Shown: positions 6,225 through 13,982, numbered from the stretch's first letter. The stretch: 15,272 bases of DNA from Deltaproteobacteria bacterium (GCA_021815655.1 JAKAGJ010000001.1:1-15272); one strand, 5' to 3'. A program made the numbers and translations. The notes: a model not told the origin generated them from the sequence alone.

Positions 6225-6253
6225 TTGACAGCGCCGCATCCCGCCGCTATGCT
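6225..6253 (+). promoter_or_regulatory. arsR promoter, likely giving a leaderless mRNA
   Basis: TTGACA (6225-6230) and TATGCT (6248-6253) are separated by 17 bases. Only six bases lie between the -10 and ATG 6260, so the expected transcription start is the A of the start codon itself. No ribosome binding site precedes arsR, which agrees with a leaderless message. The -35 is perfect; the -10 is 4/6. Confidence 0.65.
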
Positions 6254-6259
6254 TGTACC

Positions 6260-6565
6260 ATGAAACTGGAAAACATAGCCCATCGCCTGGCCGAACTGGG
6301 GCACCCCGCCCGCCTGGAGACCTTTCGCCTGCTGGTGCGGGCCGGATATCAGGGCTTGCCGGTCAAGGACATCCAGACCCACCTGGGCATCCCCCAGTCC
6401 ACCTTGTCCCATCACCTGGCGCACCTCATGTCCGCCGGGCTTATCAGCCAGACCAGGGAGGGGCGGGTGCTGCGCTGCCGCGTGGAGTATCCCGCCATCA
6501 AGGAGGTGCTGGACTTCCTGATGCATGACTGCTGCGCCGGCGTGGCCAGCCCCATCTTGGAGTAG
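6260..6565 (+). CDS. arsR: ArsR-family metalloid-responsive transcriptional repressor
   Basis: The 101-residue protein is a winged helix-turn-helix regulator of ArsR/SmtB type: helices at about residues 8-30, recognition region GIPQSTLSHHLAHLMSAGLI (about 43-62), then the wing TREGRVLRCRVEYP. The classical ELCVCDL metal site in the recognition helix is absent; instead adjacent cysteines Cys91-Cys92 sit near the C-terminus in HDCCAG, as in ArsR types that bind arsenite through C-terminal cysteines. It should leave DNA when trivalent arsenic (or a similar metalloid) binds. Promoter and dyad directly upstream suggest autoregulation, and arsM lies 64 bases downstream in the same direction, likely co-transcribed. 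No ribosome site is visible before ATG 6260. Confidence 0.9.
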   Translation: MKLENIAHRLAELGHPARLETFRLLVRAGYQGLPVKDIQTHLGIPQSTLSHHLAHLMSAGLISQTREGRVLRCRVEYPAIKEVLDFLMHDCCAGVASPILE

Positions 6566-6629
6566 GGTTTTTTTTGGATGATTGCTTCGATATTTCTAGA
6601 TATGTAATTTGCCAACCCAGGAGGACCCC

Positions 6630-7442
6630 ATGTCCCAGGACCAGAATCAAGAGATACGCAGCGCCGTGTTGGAGCGCTACCGCCGCACCGCCACCCAGGG
6701 CGGGGGGTGTTGCGGCTCCGGGCAGGCCTCGGGCTGTGGCTGTGGGGCCGCCAGCCAGTCCCCCTCCCCCCAGGAAATCTCCGCCGCCCTGGGCTATGCC
6801 CCCCAGGACCTGGCGGCCGCCCCCGAGGGGGCCAATCTGGGTTTGGGCTGCGGCAACCCTCAGGCCATCGCCCAACTCCAACCCGGCGAGACGGTGCTGG
6901 ACCTGGGTAGCGGCGGTGGCTTCGACTGCTTTTTGGCCGCGCGCCAGGTAGGGCCACGGGGGCGCGTCATCGGCGTGGACATGACCCCGGAGATGGTGGC
7001 CCTGGCCCGGGGCAACGCCGTCAAGGCGGGGGTGGCCAACGTGGAATTCCGCCTGGGCGAGATCGAGCACCTGCCGGTGGCCGACGCCAGCGTGGATGTC
7101 ATCATCAGCAACTGCGTCATCAACCTGGCCGCCGACAAGTTGCCGGTTTACCGCGAGGCCTACCGGGTGCTCACCACCGGTGGCCGCCTGGCCATTTCCG
7201 ACGTGGCGGCCCTAAAGCCCCTGCCTCCAGAAATGGCGGCTGACCTGGAATTGTGGTCCTCCTGCGCCGCCGGGGCCATGCTGGTGACGGAGCTTACAGC
7301 CTTGCTGGCCCAGGTGGGATTCGGGCAAGTGAATATCGAGGTTGATGAGGGCAGCCGCCGGCTGATAGAACAGTGGTCACCGGGCAGGCATTTGGGGGAG
7401 TACCTGGCCTCCGCCCGCATCCAGGCGGTCAAGCCGCGCTAG
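6630..7442 (+). CDS. arsM: Arsenite S-adenosylmethionine methyltransferase
   Basis: The 270-residue product has the SAM-binding motif VLDLGSGGGFDC (about residues 89-100) and all cysteine positions of ArsM: a cysteine-rich N-terminus (Cys27-Cys28, Cys36, Cys38), Cys74 in LGLGCGNP, Cys162 in ISNCVINL, and Cys212 in SSCAAGAM. The 50-residue spacing between the last two equals that of the well-studied algal enzyme. It methylates As(III) to mono-, di- and trimethyl forms in the cytoplasm, giving resistance and volatile products. AGGAGG (6619-6624) stands 5 bases before ATG 6630, which is preferred over an upstream TTG at 6609. It follows arsR in the same direction with no clear terminator between, so arsR probably controls it. 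Confidence 0.95.
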   Translation: MSQDQNQEIRSAVLERYRRTATQGGGCCGSGQASGCGCGAASQSPSPQEISAALGYAPQDLAAAPEGANLGLGCGNPQAIAQLQPGETVLDLGSGGGFDCFLAARQVGPRGRVIGVDMTPEMVALARGNAVKAGVANVEFRLGEIEHLPVADASVDVIISNCVINLAADKLPVYREAYRVLTTGGRLAISDVAALKPLPPEMAADLELWSSCAAGAMLVTELTALLAQVGFGQVNIEVDEGSRRLIEQWSPGRHLGEYLASARIQAVKPR

Positions 7443-7502
7443 GGGATCGCCGCCGCCGGGGCGACGGGAAAGCGGCCCCTGGCCAGTCGCGGAGGTGTTT
7501 CG

Positions 7503-7976
7503 TTGACCCATATCCTGCTCACCGTGGGGCGACCCAAGACCGCTTACCTGGCCCAGGGCCTGGCGGACTACGCCGACCGGCTGGCGGCTTACGGCGGTTG
7601 CCGCCTGGAGGACGTGCGTCCGCTCAAGGCCCTCAAGAACCGGCCCGCCGCCCTGGTGCTCTTGGAGGAAGGCCGCCGGCTGCTCGCGCGCCTGGAGCCT
7701 CGGGATTGCGTCTGGGCCTTGGATGTGGCCGGCCAGGCCTGGTCGTCGGAAGAATGGGCGCGGCGTCTGACGCGCGCCCGCGACGGCGGCGCCCGGCGCC
7801 TGGTGCTGGTGGTGGGCGGACCGGAAGGCCTGGACCAGGCGGTGCTGGCCCGGGCCGAGCAGCGGGTGAGCCTGGGGCCGGCCACCCTGCCCCATGAGTT
7901 GGCCGCCTGCGTGGCCCTGGAGCAACTCTACCGCGCCCACACCATCCTGGCCGGCACCCCCTACCATCGCGGCTAA
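7503..7976 (+). CDS. rlmH: 23S rRNA (pseudouridine1915-N3)-methyltransferase RlmH
   Basis: The 157-residue protein matches the RlmH (YbeA) family in length and in its trefoil-knot SPOUT features: LVVGGPEGLD in the middle of the chain (SAM-binding knot), LPHELAACVALEQLYRA, and the C-terminal end AGTPYHRG. It methylates pseudouridine 1915 of 23S rRNA on assembled ribosomes. The start is a TTG at 7503 with GGAGG at 7491-7495, 7 bases away; no ATG or GTG in frame fits. It lies 60 bases after arsM but is a housekeeping gene, and it converges with phoU. Confidence 0.9.
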   Translation: MTHILLTVGRPKTAYLAQGLADYADRLAAYGGCRLEDVRPLKALKNRPAALVLLEEGRRLLARLEPRDCVWALDVAGQAWSSEEWARRLTRARDGGARRLVLVVGGPEGLDQAVLARAEQRVSLGPATLPHELAACVALEQLYRAHTILAGTPYHRG

Positions 7977-7980
7977 GGGG

Positions 7981-8003
7981 CCGCTGGCCCGGGGCTACAG
8001 CGG
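7981..8003. terminator. Shared hairpin between convergent rlmH and phoU
   Basis: CCGCTG (7981-7986) pairs with CAGCGG (7998-8003), with an inner GCC/GGC stem (7987-7989 with 7993-7995). It begins 4 bases after the rlmH stop and includes the phoU stop codon (7995-7997 on the minus strand), so it could end transcription from both sides. No T run is present. Confidence 0.4.
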
Positions 8004-8693
8004 ACCCACGCTGGGCTGGGGCTGGCCTTCGGGCCGCCCCAGGTGGCGGATGACCCGCCCTTCCACCAGATAGACCACCTCCTCGGCGATGTTGCAGGCC
8101 TCGTCGCCGATGCGCTCCAGATGGCGCCCGGCCAGGATGAACTCCACCCCCCGGCGCACCAGGCGGTTCTCCGAGGCCATCCACTGCACCATCTCCTCCA
8201 GGATATGGCGGTTGAGGTTGTCCAGGTCGTCGTCGCGCCCCAGCAAGGCGTTGGCCAGGGCCACGTCCCCGGCGGCAAAGGCGTCCATGCAGTCCCGGGT
8301 CATCTCCTGGGCGAGCTGGGCCATTTCCAGGAGGGTGGCCGGCACCTCGGTGGGCAACAGCTCCTCCAGGGCCTGGGAGCGCTGGGCCAGGTTCACGGCC
8401 TGATCGCCCATGCGTTCCAGGTAGGCGCAGATCTTTATCACCGCCGACAAGAAGCGCAGGTCCACGGCCACCGGCTGCTGGGTGGCCAGCAGGGCAATGC
8501 AGCGCTCCTCGATGCCGTTTTGCATGACATCGATGCGCCGGTCGCCCTGTATCACGGCCAGGGCCAGAGAGGCATCACGCCGGGCCATGGCCTCGGCGGC
8601 ATCGTGGATGGACTGCTCCACCAGGCCGGCCATGGCCAGGATGTCGTCCTTGACCTGCTGCATCTGGCGGTGAAATGAAGAAATAGTGTTCAT
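7995..8693 (-). CDS. phoU: Phosphate signalling complex accessory protein PhoU
   Basis: The 232-residue protein is the two-fold repeat of three-helix bundles typical of PhoU: each half carries the metal-binding type signature, YLERMGDQAVNLAQR in the first and HLERIGDEACNIAEE in the second. PhoU links the Pst phosphate transporter to the PhoR/PhoB two-component system and prevents over-uptake of phosphate. It is cytoplasmic and membrane-associated through partners. The start codon at 8693-8691 is preceded on the minus strand by GAGG. It lies 82 bases downstream of pstB and is probably in the same transcript. Confidence 0.95.
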   Translation of the reverse strand: MNTISSFHRQMQQVKDDILAMAGLVEQSIHDAAEAMARRDASLALAVIQGDRRIDVMQNGIEERCIALLATQQPVAVDLRFLSAVIKICAYLERMGDQAVNLAQRSQALEELLPTEVPATLLEMAQLAQEMTRDCMDAFAAGDVALANALLGRDDDLDNLNRHILEEMVQWMASENRLVRRGVEFILAGRHLERIGDEACNIAEEVVYLVEGRVIRHLGRPEGQPQPSVGPL

Positions 8694-8716
8694 GGCTGCC
8701 TCGTGGTTTTCTCTGC

Positions 8717-8732
8717 GCCGCCCCTGGGCGGC
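8717..8732 (-). other. Intercistronic hairpin between pstB and phoU
   Basis: GCCGCCC (8717-8723) and GGGCGGC (8726-8732) form a near-perfect palindrome in the 82-base pstB-phoU gap. It has no T run, so it may tune the ratio of the two products rather than end transcription. Role inferred. Confidence 0.3.
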
Positions 8733-8775
8733 CCCCCTGCGCCTGGCTCAGGCATCCTTGCCGCGCCGCTGTGCC

Positions 8776-9543
<768 letters not shown>

Positions 9544-9691
9544 TTCCTGTTCCTAGGCTGTAGCCCGTGGTACCAGCCGCGGGGTGTCCGCGGGCCCGGC
9601 AAGCCGCCGGTCCACAAGGGGCTTGGGCCAACCGCCGCCAAGCCCTCCCTAATACCTTTCGGCACCTGGGGTTGTATCCCCTTGCCGCTCA

Positions 9692-9747
9692 AATATAGGG
9701 CCTGATTTTGGCGTGCCGGTTACGGTCTTGTGACAATCGGGTTACAA
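9692..9747 (-). promoter_or_regulatory. Pho-box-like triple repeat and promoter for pstB-phoU
   Basis: Read on the minus strand there are three 7-base units at exact 11-base steps: TTGTAAC (9747-9741), TTGTCAC (9736-9730) and CCGTAAC (9725-9719). This matches the PhoB box design of direct 7-mers separated by 4 bases (CTGTCAT-like). Candidate -10 hexamers follow: CAAAAT (9710-9705) or TATATT (9697-9692). The leader to the pstB start is about 140 bases and includes a CCGCGG/CCGCGG hairpin (9577-9593). Regulation by a PhoB homologue is inferred. Confidence 0.65.
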
Positions 9748-9783
9748 AGCCGGGCTGGGTGGGGCACGGGGCCGGCTGCACGG

Positions 9784-10368
9784 CTAGCGCCAGGAGTTTT
9801 CGCGGCCTTGACGCAGGCGGGCGATATTCTCGCGGTGGCGCCAGACCACCAGGAGGGCCATGGCCAGGGCCATCAGGGTCAGGGGCGTGGAATGCCCCCA
9901 AAACAGCAGCCACAAGGGCGCGCTGGCGCAGCCGGCCAGGGAGCCCAGGGAGACGTGCCCCGACCACCAGGCGGTCAGGGCCAGCACCCCCACGGTGGCC
10001 AGCAGGCTAAGGGGCGAGGCCGCGGCCAGCACTCCCAGGGCCGTGGCCACGCCCTTGCCGCCCTTGAAGCCCAGGTACAGGGGAAAGATATGCCCCAAAA
10101 AGGCGGCCAGGCCCACGGCCGCTGCTGGCCAGTCCGGCAGGTAGACCAGGGCCAGGGCCATGGGCACCGCCCCCTTGGCCGCGTCCAGGAAGAGCGTGGC
10201 CACCCCGGCGGAGCGGCCAGCCAGGCGGGTAACGTTGGTGGCGCCGATGTTGCCCGAGCCCCCCTGGCGGGGGTCGGGGCCGCCCAGCAGACGGGTAATC
10301 AGCAGGCCGAAGGGGATGGAACCCAAAAGATAGGCCCCCACAATCATTGCCGCGCCCAGCAAAGTCAT
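9784..10368 (-). CDS. plsY: Glycerol-3-phosphate acyltransferase (acyl-phosphate dependent) PlsY
   Basis: The 194-residue integral membrane protein has the three PlsY motifs: GSGNIGATNVTR (glycerol-3-phosphate side), GHIFPLYLGFKGGKGVAT, and the C-terminal WRHRENIARLRQG. Several hydrophobic segments alternate with short loops, consistent with about five to seven membrane passes. It transfers the acyl group from acyl-phosphate to glycerol-3-phosphate, the first step of phospholipid synthesis, together with PlsX. The ATG at 10368 has only a weak GGGGT upstream; an in-frame ATG at 10347 is the alternative start. It is followed by the Pho-box region, so it is likely transcribed separately from pstB. 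Confidence 0.94.
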   Translation of the reverse strand: MTLLGAAMIVGAYLLGSIPFGLLITRLLGGPDPRQGGSGNIGATNVTRLAGRSAGVATLFLDAAKGAVPMALALVYLPDWPAAAVGLAAFLGHIFPLYLGFKGGKGVATALGVLAAASPLSLLATVGVLALTAWWSGHVSLGSLAGCASAPLWLLFWGHSTPLTLMALAMALLVVWRHRENIARLRQGRENSWR

Positions 10369-10581
10369 GACTACCCCGCCCGCTCCCGGTTATACAATCA
10401 ATACTCCGTTTTGGATGCATACCAGACCCGGCCTTCCCTGGCGACGATTAATTTCGATTCCTTCATGGACAAAGGTGCCGCCAACATTTACCCTAGGGTC
10501 CACAAGCCCCGGGCCGGGTCCCGGACCGCCCGTGCCCCCGCGCCGCCCCCCGAGGCGCCCGCGTGGTGAATTTCTGTCGTC

Positions 10582-10610
10582 TTGCCTGGCCCTGGGGGCC
10601 GGTGTATGCT
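10582..10610 (+). promoter_or_regulatory. Promoter of the DUF3842-cooT pair
   Basis: TTGCCT (10582-10587) and TATGCT (10605-10610) are 17 bases apart; the same TATGCT -10 is used before arsR. The start would fall near 10617, giving a leader of about 15 bases that holds the ribosome site GAGGG (10621-10625). The rest of the 10369-10581 gap shows no gene that I can support. Confidence 0.5.
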
Positions 10611-10631
10611 CAATTAAAGCGAGGGACAAGG

Positions 10632-11051
10632 GTGCGCATCTGCGTCATAGACGGCCAGGGCGGCGGCATTGGCAGCGTTGTCATCCGCCGCATCAAGGAA
10701 GAATTTGGCGAGGACGTGGAGGTCCTGGCCCTGGGGACCAACGCCATCGCCACGGCCCAGATGATGAAGGCCCACGCCAACCGCGGGGCCACCGGCGAGA
10801 ACGCCATCCTGGTGACCATCCAGGAGGCGGACGTGGTCATAGGGCCATTGAGCATCGTCCTGGCCAACGCCATGATGGGTGAGGTGACCCCGGCCATGGC
10901 CGCCGGCGTGGCCTCCTGCCGGGCGCGCAAGTTCCTGCTGCCGCTGACCCAGGAAAACGTGGAGGTGGTGAGCATCAGCCACGAGCCCCTGCCCCACCAA
11001 GTGGACCACATCGTCAAAATCCGCCTCAAGGAGTTGCTGGATCATGTGTGA
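10632..11051 (+). CDS. DUF3842 family protein
   Basis: The 139-residue product begins with a glycine-rich nucleotide-binding-like motif, VIDGQGGGIG, followed by LALGTNAIATAQMM, NRGATGENAILV, VIGPLSIVLANAMMGEVTPAM and a KFLLPL strand, the recognisable pattern of the DUF3842 family. Its biochemical function is unknown. GTG 10632 is chosen because GAGGG (10621-10625) stands 6 bases ahead and the family N-terminus (V/M-R-I-x-V-I-D-G) starts exactly there; longer in-frame extension adds nonfamily residues. It overlaps the cooT-like gene by 8 bases, and the two are often neighbours in anaerobes, which hints at a role in nickel or CO-related metabolism; this is inference. Confidence 0.85.
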   Translation: MRICVIDGQGGGIGSVVIRRIKEEFGEDVEVLALGTNAIATAQMMKAHANRGATGENAILVTIQEADVVIGPLSIVLANAMMGEVTPAMAAGVASCRARKFLLPLTQENVEVVSISHEPLPHQVDHIVKIRLKELLDHV

Positions 11052-11235
11052 AGCCACGGCCTATATCATTAAAAATGGCGGCGAAGAACTTCTCCTGGCC
11101 GACGTGGACGTCATCGAGCCCCAGGATGACGGCATGGTGCGCCTGGTGAGCATCTACGGCGAGCAGAAGGTGCTCAAGGCCCATATCAAGTCCATGAGCC
11201 TGGTGAACCACCGCGTGGTGCTGGCCCAGGGCTAG
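11044..11235 (+). CDS. cooT: CooT-family nickel-binding protein
   Basis: The 63-residue protein has the CooT pattern: MCE start with Cys2, EELLLADVDVIE, GEQKVLKAHIKSMSLVNHRVVL. In Rhodospirillum rubrum CooT is a small dimeric nickel-binding protein linked to maturation of carbon monoxide dehydrogenase, with Cys2 as the metal ligand. Here the Cys2 is conserved. The ATG overlaps the end of the DUF3842 gene, so translation is coupled. In a Wood-Ljungdahl organism, nickel supply for CO dehydrogenase/acetyl-CoA synthase or for hydrogenase is a sensible role, but no cooC/cooJ or CODH gene is in the window. Confidence 0.88.
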   Translation: MCEATAYIIKNGGEELLLADVDVIEPQDDGMVRLVSIYGEQKVLKAHIKSMSLVNHRVVLAQG

Positions 11236-11297
11236 CCGCCACCGCGCGGTCGGCCCGCGCCAGCTAAAACCCAACGCCTTTTTAGGGGAGAAAAACC

Positions 11298-11945
11298 ATG
11301 GCCGACCAGTCCGCTATCGACCGCGTGGTCAAATCCCTGCACTGGCTGGGACACGACTGCTTCCGCCTGGACTGCTCCGCGGGCAGCGTCTACTTCGACC
11401 CCTACGAGCTTGAAGGCGGCCCGACCGCGGCCCTGATCTTGAGCAGCCATGAGCACTTCGACCACTGCGAGCCCAAGGATATCGCCAAGATCAAGGGTCC
11501 CCACACGGTGATCGTCACCGAAACCCAGTGCGCCAAGAAGCTGGGCGCGGGGGTCAAGCTGATGAAGCCCGGCGACACCCTGGAGGTGGCGGGGATCAAG
11601 ATCAAGGCCGTGCCGGCCTACAACACCGACAAGCAGTTCCACCCCAAGGAGAACGCCTGGCTGGGCTTCGTGGTCAGCGTGGACGGCGTGACCATCTACC
11701 ACGCCGGGGACACCGACCACATCCCCGAGATGACGGGCATGGACGTGGACGTGGCGCTGCTGCCGGTTTCTGGCACCTACGTCATGACCGCCGAGCAGGC
11801 GGCCCAGGCGGCTTTAGCCATCAACCCACGCCTGGCCATACCCATGCACTATGGGTCCATCGTGGGCGACGCGAGCGACGCCGAGAAGTTCGCCCAGGCC
11901 CTGGCAGGCCGGGTGCCGGTGCGCATCCTCAAAAAAGAGCGATAG
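11298..11945 (+). CDS. Metallo-beta-lactamase-fold hydrolase (UlaG-like)
   Basis: The 215-residue protein carries the metal-binding set of the UlaG-like subgroup: HEHFDH (His51, His53, Asp55, His56), HAGDTD (His135, Asp138), and MHYG near the C-terminus (His184). The opening LHWLGHDCFRL and FDPYE strand motifs are typical of this group of small hydrolases. The subgroup includes lactonases and nucleases; the substrate is not deducible. AGGGGAG (11283-11289) precedes ATG 11298. A PfkB kinase gene follows after 7 bases, so the two may act on the same sugar or nucleoside compound. No signal peptide. Confidence 0.87.
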   Translation: MADQSAIDRVVKSLHWLGHDCFRLDCSAGSVYFDPYELEGGPTAALILSSHEHFDHCEPKDIAKIKGPHTVIVTETQCAKKLGAGVKLMKPGDTLEVAGIKIKAVPAYNTDKQFHPKENAWLGFVVSVDGVTIYHAGDTDHIPEMTGMDVDVALLPVSGTYVMTAEQAAQAALAINPRLAIPMHYGSIVGDASDAEKFAQALAGRVPVRILKKER

Positions 11946-11952
11946 GCCCGCG

Positions 11953-12906
11953 GTGACTACGGGCGTCCTGCCCGTCCCCGGCCATTCGCCTCAGCGGCCC
12001 TGGGACGCCCTGTGCCTGGGGCTCAACGCCACGGACCACCTTTGCCTCATTCCGGAGCGCCCCACCTGGGGCGGCAAGCTGCGCATGCGCCGCCTGGTGA
12101 GCATGGGCGGCGGCCAGGCCGCCACGGCCGCCTGCTGCCTGGCCCGCCTGGGACACCGCGTGGCCTACGCCGGGGTCTGCGGCGACGACGAGCCCGGTCG
12201 GCGAGCGGCGCCATGGCTGGCCCAGTTCGGCGTGGAGCCCCGGGGCCTGGTGGTCAAACCCGGCAGCGTGAGCCAGCAGGCCTTCATCATGGTGGAGGAA
12301 CGGGGCGGGGAGCGCACCATCGTCTGGAGCCGCGACGAGGCCTGCCACCTGGAGCCCGCCGACCTGGACCCGGCCCTCATCGCCGGTTGCCGAGTGCTGC
12401 ACCTGGACGGGCATTTCTGGCAGGCCTCGCTCAAGGCCGCCGAGCTGGCCCACGCCGCCGGGGCCGTGGTGAGCCTGGACGCCGAGCGGGTCTTTGCGGG
12501 CACGGCCGAGCTGGTCGGCCGCTGTGATGTGGTGGTGGGCTGCCAGGACTTTGCCCAGCGCCTCCTGGGCATCGAAGACCCCCGCCGGGCCTTGGAGGGG
12601 CTTGCCAGCCTGGGGCCGGCCTGGGTGGGGCGCACCCTGGGCGCCCAGGGCGCCGAGCTGTTGGTGGCCGGGCGCCATTACCACCATCCCGGCTTCGCCG
12701 TGGCCGCCGTGGACACCACCGGCGCCGGCGACGTGTTCCACGCCGGCCTGGTGCACGCCCTGCTGCTGGGCCTGCCCCCCCAGGAAGCCCTGGCCGTGGC
12801 CAACGCCGCCGCCGCCATCTCGGTCACCGGCCTGGGCGGGCGGGCGGCCCTGCCCACGCGCCCGGAGCTGGAATCTTTCCTGGCGGCTCCACCGGCAGGG
12901 CCATGA
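11953..12906 (+). CDS. PfkB/ribokinase-family carbohydrate kinase
   Basis: The 317-residue protein has both ribokinase-family signatures: the N-terminal glycine motif VSMGGGQAATAACCLARLG and the C-terminal DTTGAGDVFHAG (Asp254 to Asp260, with Asp260 as catalytic base). Its N-terminal lid region includes HRVAYAGVCGDDEPG. It phosphorylates a sugar or nucleoside hydroxyl with ATP; the substrate is unknown. GTG 11953 is chosen because it starts 7 bases after the upstream hydrolase stop and matches the family start; an in-frame upstream extension only overlaps the hydrolase gene. There is no strong ribosome site before the GTG, so translation may be coupled to the hydrolase. Confidence 0.88.
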   Translation: MTTGVLPVPGHSPQRPWDALCLGLNATDHLCLIPERPTWGGKLRMRRLVSMGGGQAATAACCLARLGHRVAYAGVCGDDEPGRRAAPWLAQFGVEPRGLVVKPGSVSQQAFIMVEERGGERTIVWSRDEACHLEPADLDPALIAGCRVLHLDGHFWQASLKAAELAHAAGAVVSLDAERVFAGTAELVGRCDVVVGCQDFAQRLLGIEDPRRALEGLASLGPAWVGRTLGAQGAELLVAGRHYHHPGFAVAAVDTTGAGDVFHAGLVHALLLGLPPQEALAVANAAAAISVTGLGGRAALPTRPELESFLAAPPAGP

Positions 12907-12911
12907 CCTGA

Positions 12912-13146
12912 TTCTGGCTGGCCCTGGGCGCGGCCCCGTGCCTGGCCCTGTGTGTGTCCGGCGCAATCATCTGCCACTTCCTGGCCTTGGCCGACTCGCA
13001 AACAGCCTGCATGCTGGCGGTCAAGCACCTTAAGCCCGGTTTTCGCGGTGTTCCGGGGGGCCTGGTTCCTGGGCGAGGGGCGGCCGAGGCGGCACCTGCT
13101 GGCCAGCGCCCTGAACGACACCGCCATTGCCCCGGCCCAGGGTTGA
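12912..13146 (+). pseudogene. Frameshifted C-terminal remnant of an EamA/DMT-family transporter
   Basis: From 12912, just after the kinase stop, one frame reads FWLALGAAPCLALCVSG and continues to TACMLAVKHL (ends 13031); the next frame (+1) then reads LSPVFAVFRGAWFLGEG and RPRRHLLASALN to TGA 13144-13146. Joined, this is the last two or three membrane helices of a drug/metabolite transporter, with the typical LSPxFAVxxGxxFLGEG hallmark. A one-base insertion near 13029-13033 explains the break. The missing N-terminal part means the gene was truncated, apparently by a deletion next to the kinase. It is a decaying fragment rather than an active gene. Confidence 0.6.
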
Positions 13147-13288
13147 CGGCCCATGCCATGAACGTGCCCCCGCTGGCAAAGGAGCGGGGCCAAAGCGAAA
13201 AAGACAATCGCTGCATAATGGCAAGGATGGGGGGGAAGGCAATCACTGCTTGGCGAGGGCCGAGGGGCGGGGGCGCGGCTGGCCGTGG

Positions 13289-13316
13289 CCCTGGCCCCGC
13301 CGTGGCGGGGCCAGGG
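13289..13316. terminator. GC-rich hairpin between the transporter remnant and lepB
   Basis: CCCTGGCCCCGCC (13289-13301) pairs perfectly with GGCGGGGCCAGGG (13304-13316) around a 2-base loop (closing pairs likely open). It lies 24 bases past the lepB stop and serves converging transcripts as a possible terminator; no T run follows. The rest of 13147-13288 shows no gene I can support. Confidence 0.5.
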
Positions 13317-13340
13317 ACCGCGCCGGCACCGGGCTGGGTA

Positions 13341-13982
13341 TCAGGACAGGGGCTGGGCCAGGCGCGTCCAACGCGGTTGCCAGGCCTGCTCGTCCCAGGA
13401 CCATAGCACCAAAAGGGCCTTGCCTCGTATGTCCTGGATGGGCACGAAGCCTCCCCGGCCATGGTTCCACAGTCGCGAGTCATAGGATCGGTCGCGGTTG
13501 TCGCCCATCATGAAGTAGTGCCCCGGGGGCACTTGCACCGGGCCAAAATCGTCGGCCGGCGCCGGACGGGCGGTGTAGCGCCCCCAGGGGTCGGTCAGGG
13601 GCTTGCCGTTGATGTACACCTGCTTGTGCCGCAGCTCCACGGTCTCCCCCGGCAGGCCGATAACGCGCTTGATGAGGTCGTCGCCCAGGCCGCCCTGGGG
13701 CGCGAAGACCACCACGTCGCCGCGCTGGGGCTGCCCCAGGGGCAGGAGCACCCGGCCGGTGAAGGGCACCTTGGCCTGAAAGGCCAGCTTGTTCACCAAC
13801 ACCCGGTCGCCCACCTGCAGGGTGGGCTCCATGGAGCCGCTGGGGATGTAATAGGATTGGGCCACCCCCGCCCGCAGCACCGAGGCCAGCACCACGGCCC
13901 AGATCAGGGGTATCAGGTATTCCTTGAGCAGGCGCTGGCCAGCGCTGGCCGTCTGCTCCGGAGCGGGGGTCGTTTTAGGCAT
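13341..13982 (-). CDS. lepB: Signal peptidase I
   Basis: The 213-residue protein has a single N-terminal membrane segment (about residues 23-41), the catalytic serine Ser50 in IPSGSMEPTL, the general-base lysine Lys105 in DDLIKRVIGLPGE, and the family box MMGDNRDRSYDSR near the C-terminus. It cleaves signal peptides from secreted proteins at the outer face of the inner membrane. AGGAGG stands about 7 bases upstream of ATG 13982 on the minus strand. It is divergent from purC, and the 13983-14237 gap holds both upstream regions. Confidence 0.96.
   Translation of the reverse strand: MPKTTPAPEQTASAGQRLLKEYLIPLIWAVVLASVLRAGVAQSYYIPSGSMEPTLQVGDRVLVNKLAFQAKVPFTGRVLLPLGQPQRGDVVVFAPQGGLGDDLIKRVIGLPGETVELRHKQVYINGKPLTDPWGRYTARPAPADDFGPVQVPPGHYFMMGDNRDRSYDSRLWNHGRGGFVPIQDIRGKALLVLWSWDEQAWQPRWTRLAQPLS

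Noticed and set aside
6569..6576. T-run after arsR as an intrinsic terminator
   Set aside because: Eight T bases are present, but no convincing stem lies directly before them, and arsM follows in the same direction.
10389..10417. Minus-strand promoter for plsY (TATAAC at 10394-10389)
   Set aside because: No acceptable -35 is found at 16-18 bases upstream, so I could not support it as a feature.
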